This document shows positions 60,912 through 64,000 of a stretch of 64,000 nucleotides of DNA, piece by piece. The notes beneath the pieces are model-generated. The model saw only the letters and a list, made by a program, of their open reading frames with translations. It was not told where the DNA came from and did not search any database. The translations under genes were made by a program, and so were the position numbers. Origin of the DNA: Micropterus salmoides (lineage: Eukaryota > Chordata > Actinopteri > Centrarchiformes > Centrarchidae); assembly GCF_014851395.1 (NCBI RefSeq), contig NW_024041262.1, positions 15,801,671 to 15,865,670 of the forward strand. The letters are read 5' to 3'. The first letter of the stretch is position 1; each line of letters starts with the position of its first letter.

Positions 60912-62469
60912 GCACAGTAGAGATGAATCACCTTGGCTTGTCAAGAGGTTGGTTAATAGACACATTTGATGTCACGCAAAGCTCAATGGTGTTGAAAGGG
61001 TTTTGTTAGTGTGTTGATATCACCTCCTGTGCATAAAGCTCCACTTAAAACAATAAATAGAAATGAGCGCATCCAAAGCCCCTGCAGTTTAAACTATATC
61101 CCTTTGATATGGGATACCTATTACTGTTGGTTTTATCTAATGGATTGGATTCCCACACCTCATCCGGTGTTTCAAAGCACTGACACCTTCAAATGTAATG
61201 TGTTATCAGCACATTAGCTGCTCTAGAGCCACTATCAATGGCTAATTTTTCTGCAGGGGACAATGTAACGCAGTTTGAAGAAGGGGAGAGACCTTTGAAC
61301 TCTGCACGCGGTACTCACTGAATTCACACCATTTGTCTGAGTTGATTGATACTGACTATTTCATATTACTGATTGGAAACTTACTTGCATCCTCAGTTGC
61401 TTTGTCATTTGTTTGTTGTTTGAGAGAAGTCATTTTATTGCTTGCATTCTTGTGTAGTTGTAGGTTATCTTTGCTGTTGGACAATCCTTGGCAACATTAT
61501 TTCTATTTTTTTCGTGAGACTATGACTGTACCTGCAGGATAATGATTACCTTAACACAGTTAGATCAAACTTTCAGGGGAGAAGTTAACTCACAAAACAG
61601 CAGTTCGACACAAATAAACACATATCTTACATGTTAAGACTTTGGGTGTTGTCGCCGGTGGGAAGATAGGGGTGCAAAATTAGTCACTATAAGACATTAT
61701 AAAACCTCAGTGTGGTAAAATTCTCAAATCCTGCTATATTAACATAATTCTATCAACAACAACTTTGCCAGTTCCTGCCTATTAGCCAATTATCCAAACA
61801 CTAATGATATGTCACAAAATAACTTTTTTAACAGCGCATTTTGGATGACAGCGTATTAAGAGTTCACATCTGCAGTGTCTGCATTTCCCTAAAGACAGCT
61901 TCCAACAACTTCTACTGGAAGGCTTCTGGATTAACTGAGCAGCAGTAGCTTCCTTTATGGCCAGTCCTGTCTCCTCTCCACCAACAGCTTTAACTGCTTA
62001 GAGAGTCACATGTTAGCTTTCCTGCTAGCTGCAGTTAGCTTAACTGCATGGTTTGACGTAGGTAATTCTGATTTCCAGGGATTTGATTTCCTTAAGTGTA
62101 TGCTATGCTTTTGAAATGCACTTGAGTGAACATGACACAGCAGGCGTTGATTCAGTCTGACTCCTAATGTGATTAACTGGAAGCTAGCTAATTGATGTGT
62201 GGCAGCAGGCTCTGGTTGTTGTATATAAAACAATATTTACTGCCACATCCTAATTTATTTCTTGCTAATTTAACATTACTAAATCAAAATTATATGTGTC
62301 ATGTATGCAAGGAAATGTACTGCATTATTTCCTTTTAAAATGTGTTTTTTGTTCTCATAGTAAATTCATAGGCTACTTATTTGTCTTATTTTGTCTCTTG
62401 TTTGAAAAATAACTTTTCATGACTGGTTTGCCTACATGTAACTAAGCAAAAATATGGCCACAAATAATT

Positions 62470-62930
62470 TACCCTAACCATAGACTGTATAAAAGAAGTG
62501 GACGTATTCATCGTGACGTCACCGACTGGTTTGTGGACTCCCGATTTGAAGCTTCGAGTTTGTGAATAGAGTGCCTCTATGTTGACCACCTGCACCGGAC
62601 AGGACCATATTGGAACGAGACGGTGGTTTCAATGGCGCTGGTTAAATTTACGCAGAGCCTTCACTCTAGCCTGATTGACAGGTGGCCATGATAACGACTT
62701 GTCAATCATAGATAATCCCGCCCTGAAGCATACTCTGCTTTATGGTCTATTTTCCTCTAAATGGGACCATAATTTACTAAATGAACATCATGTTGTATTG
62801 AAGAAGACATGAAACTAGCGATTGAGACCATAAAATCATTAGGAAAATGTTTACTGAGGTAATAAATCAGGTGAGAAGTAGGGTCATTTTACCTTTATTT
62901 CTAATGGAACCAGACTTCTTCCGCATTGGC
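62470..62930 (+). repeat. Teleost interspersed repeat
   Basis: Opens with 'ccatagactgtataaaagaa' and 'gtgacgtcacc', passes through 'ttgacaggtggccatgataa' and 'aatgtttactgaggtaataa', and ends around 'ggaaccagacttcttcc'. This succession is familiar from a widespread fish repeat. The family name is not known to me. Confidence 0.6.
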
Positions 62931-64000
62931 TTCGCACTCAGACCAGACGCTCCTCGCTTGACCCTAACCCAAGTAATAACCCCAAACCCCCATCACAAAA
63001 ACCCATCTAAACATAAATGTCAGTCTATACAGATTAGTAATAATGTTGCAAAATACGAGGCTGTCAGTTTTTGCTGAATATTAGACAGAAATGTACGCTT
63101 TTCATCTCATATTTCAGACTAGATTATATTTGAAGATGATTATCCAGTAGCACGTTGACTTGACTTATTACCCTAGATTCCAGCTGTTTATCTATTGGGC
63201 CAATTTAAACAGTGGCAGCTGTTAATAACCGTCTAACTCCATGTCATCTGCTGGCCACAAAAGCATCGAAGTAAACAGCACACAGATTAAATTGTCCACC
63301 ACCTGTAATTTTCCCTAGAGGGAGGCAGATGTTTCGTATCCTGTCTGGTTTTGTAGTGGCGTACCACAGATATGTTTTGTTGAGGTGGCAGAGTAGTGCT
63401 CTGTTGGATTCTGTACATATCATCGAGTACAGTTCTCTTTCCACCTCTCCTGACTTCTATATTTCTCTCTCTGTCCCTTTTTCTAAAATAGAAGTGGTGA
63501 AAAATTGCCCTACACACTCCAAGTTTAGCACCACTCAGTACTTTTGGTTAGCCTCAATAGCCCACTGATTCATTTTGAAATGTTCCAATTAAAATAAAAG
63601 GGCTAATTGTTAGTTTGCTCAACAATTTCTATGTATTTGTGCCTTCTGCTTTTTCTTCAGACAGAAAAATCCTGTCTTTCACGTCTATAGGCCATCACAG
63701 CTAAAATTATACATCTTGTGTCTGAATGTATGCGTTATGTATGTTTATCCTCTTACTACAGTTGTCATTAGGAAGTATGCAGTGCATGTGAGGTCTTGCA
63801 TGATAACAGGGTTTGTTGTTGGGCTGTGTGTGCAGTGCACTCTATATAGAACATGTTTGTGTGCACTCTCCTGTGATTGTGCTTGAATGCTGTAGCAAAA
63901 CAAGCAGACATCTTCAGCAGCAGCCACCAAACAGCTCCTGAAGGGGCGGTCAGGCAGCAGCTGTTTGTTTATTTAGATCTAACTTGTAATTACGTCTGCG
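62931..64000. other. Right edge of the window, no gene seen
   Basis: No supported exon, RNA gene or classified repeat. Short frames at 62847-63077 and 63329-63568 have no family resemblance. Confidence 0.4.

Larger units (their letters stand above)
51395..62465. other. Gene-free region, right part of the desert
   Basis: I find no supported exon. The 118-residue plus-strand frame at 51530-51886 and the 110-residue frame at 55390-55722 lack any motif that I recognise. Complex, possibly conserved blocks are at about 53090-53400, 55380-55560, 57900-58015 and 60160-60350. A CA-rich imperfect repeat stretch spans about 57120-57530. Confidence 0.4.

Overview
The window is nuclear DNA of a ray-finned fish, probably a percomorph teleost. 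The genes are split by GT-AG introns, the crystallins are of the fish gamma-M kind, and the repeats (L2/Maui-like and Rex-like LINEs, a Rex3/RTE tail, short teleost interspersed repeats) are typical of fish. There is no sign of prokaryotic, viral or organelle sequence, no CRISPR array, and no RNA gene that I can recognise.

Layout. 1-2.5 kb (+): the last two coding exons and the 3' UTR of a DARPP-32 gene (ppp1r1b); its 5' part lies outside the window. 3.3-6.7 kb (-): a complete three-exon phenylethanolamine N-methyltransferase gene (pnmt) with a TATA box. 9.1-9.9 kb (-): a two-exon telethonin-like gene (tcap). 11-16 kb: repeats, including an L2-type LINE that has landed inside a Rex1-like LINE. 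16.2-29.1 kb (+): a complete aldh18a1 gene (delta-1-pyrroline-5-carboxylate synthase), with a CpG-rich promoter, 17 coding exons and a 3' UTR. 31.4-35.5 kb (-): two tandem three-exon gamma-crystallin genes with TATA boxes and Maf/Sox-like sites. 35.6-64 kb: about 28 kb in which I find no convincing exon, holding microsatellites, a Rex3 tail, a common teleost repeat near 62.5 kb, and several compositionally complex blocks that could be conserved regulatory DNA.

How they relate. ppp1r1b, tcap and pnmt are neighbours in mammals (human 17q12: PPP1R1B-STARD3-TCAP-PNMT), so the left 10 kb is an old linkage group, with tcap-pnmt inverted relative to ppp1r1b and stard3 not seen between them. pnmt makes adrenaline, tcap caps titin in the muscle Z-disc, and ppp1r1b is a dopamine-signalling phosphatase inhibitor; they share position rather than a pathway. 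aldh18a1 (mitochondrial proline/ornithine synthesis) and the lens crystallins belong to other blocks joined to it in fish.

Most notable details: aldh18a1 keeps the paired splice donors that make the two P5CS isoforms differing by Val-Asn; one aldh18a1 intron uses a GC donor; its N-terminal exon can be spliced two ways, one carrying an in-frame stop; and the telethonin is short with a divergent C-terminus. I did not find an unmistakable new biological system.
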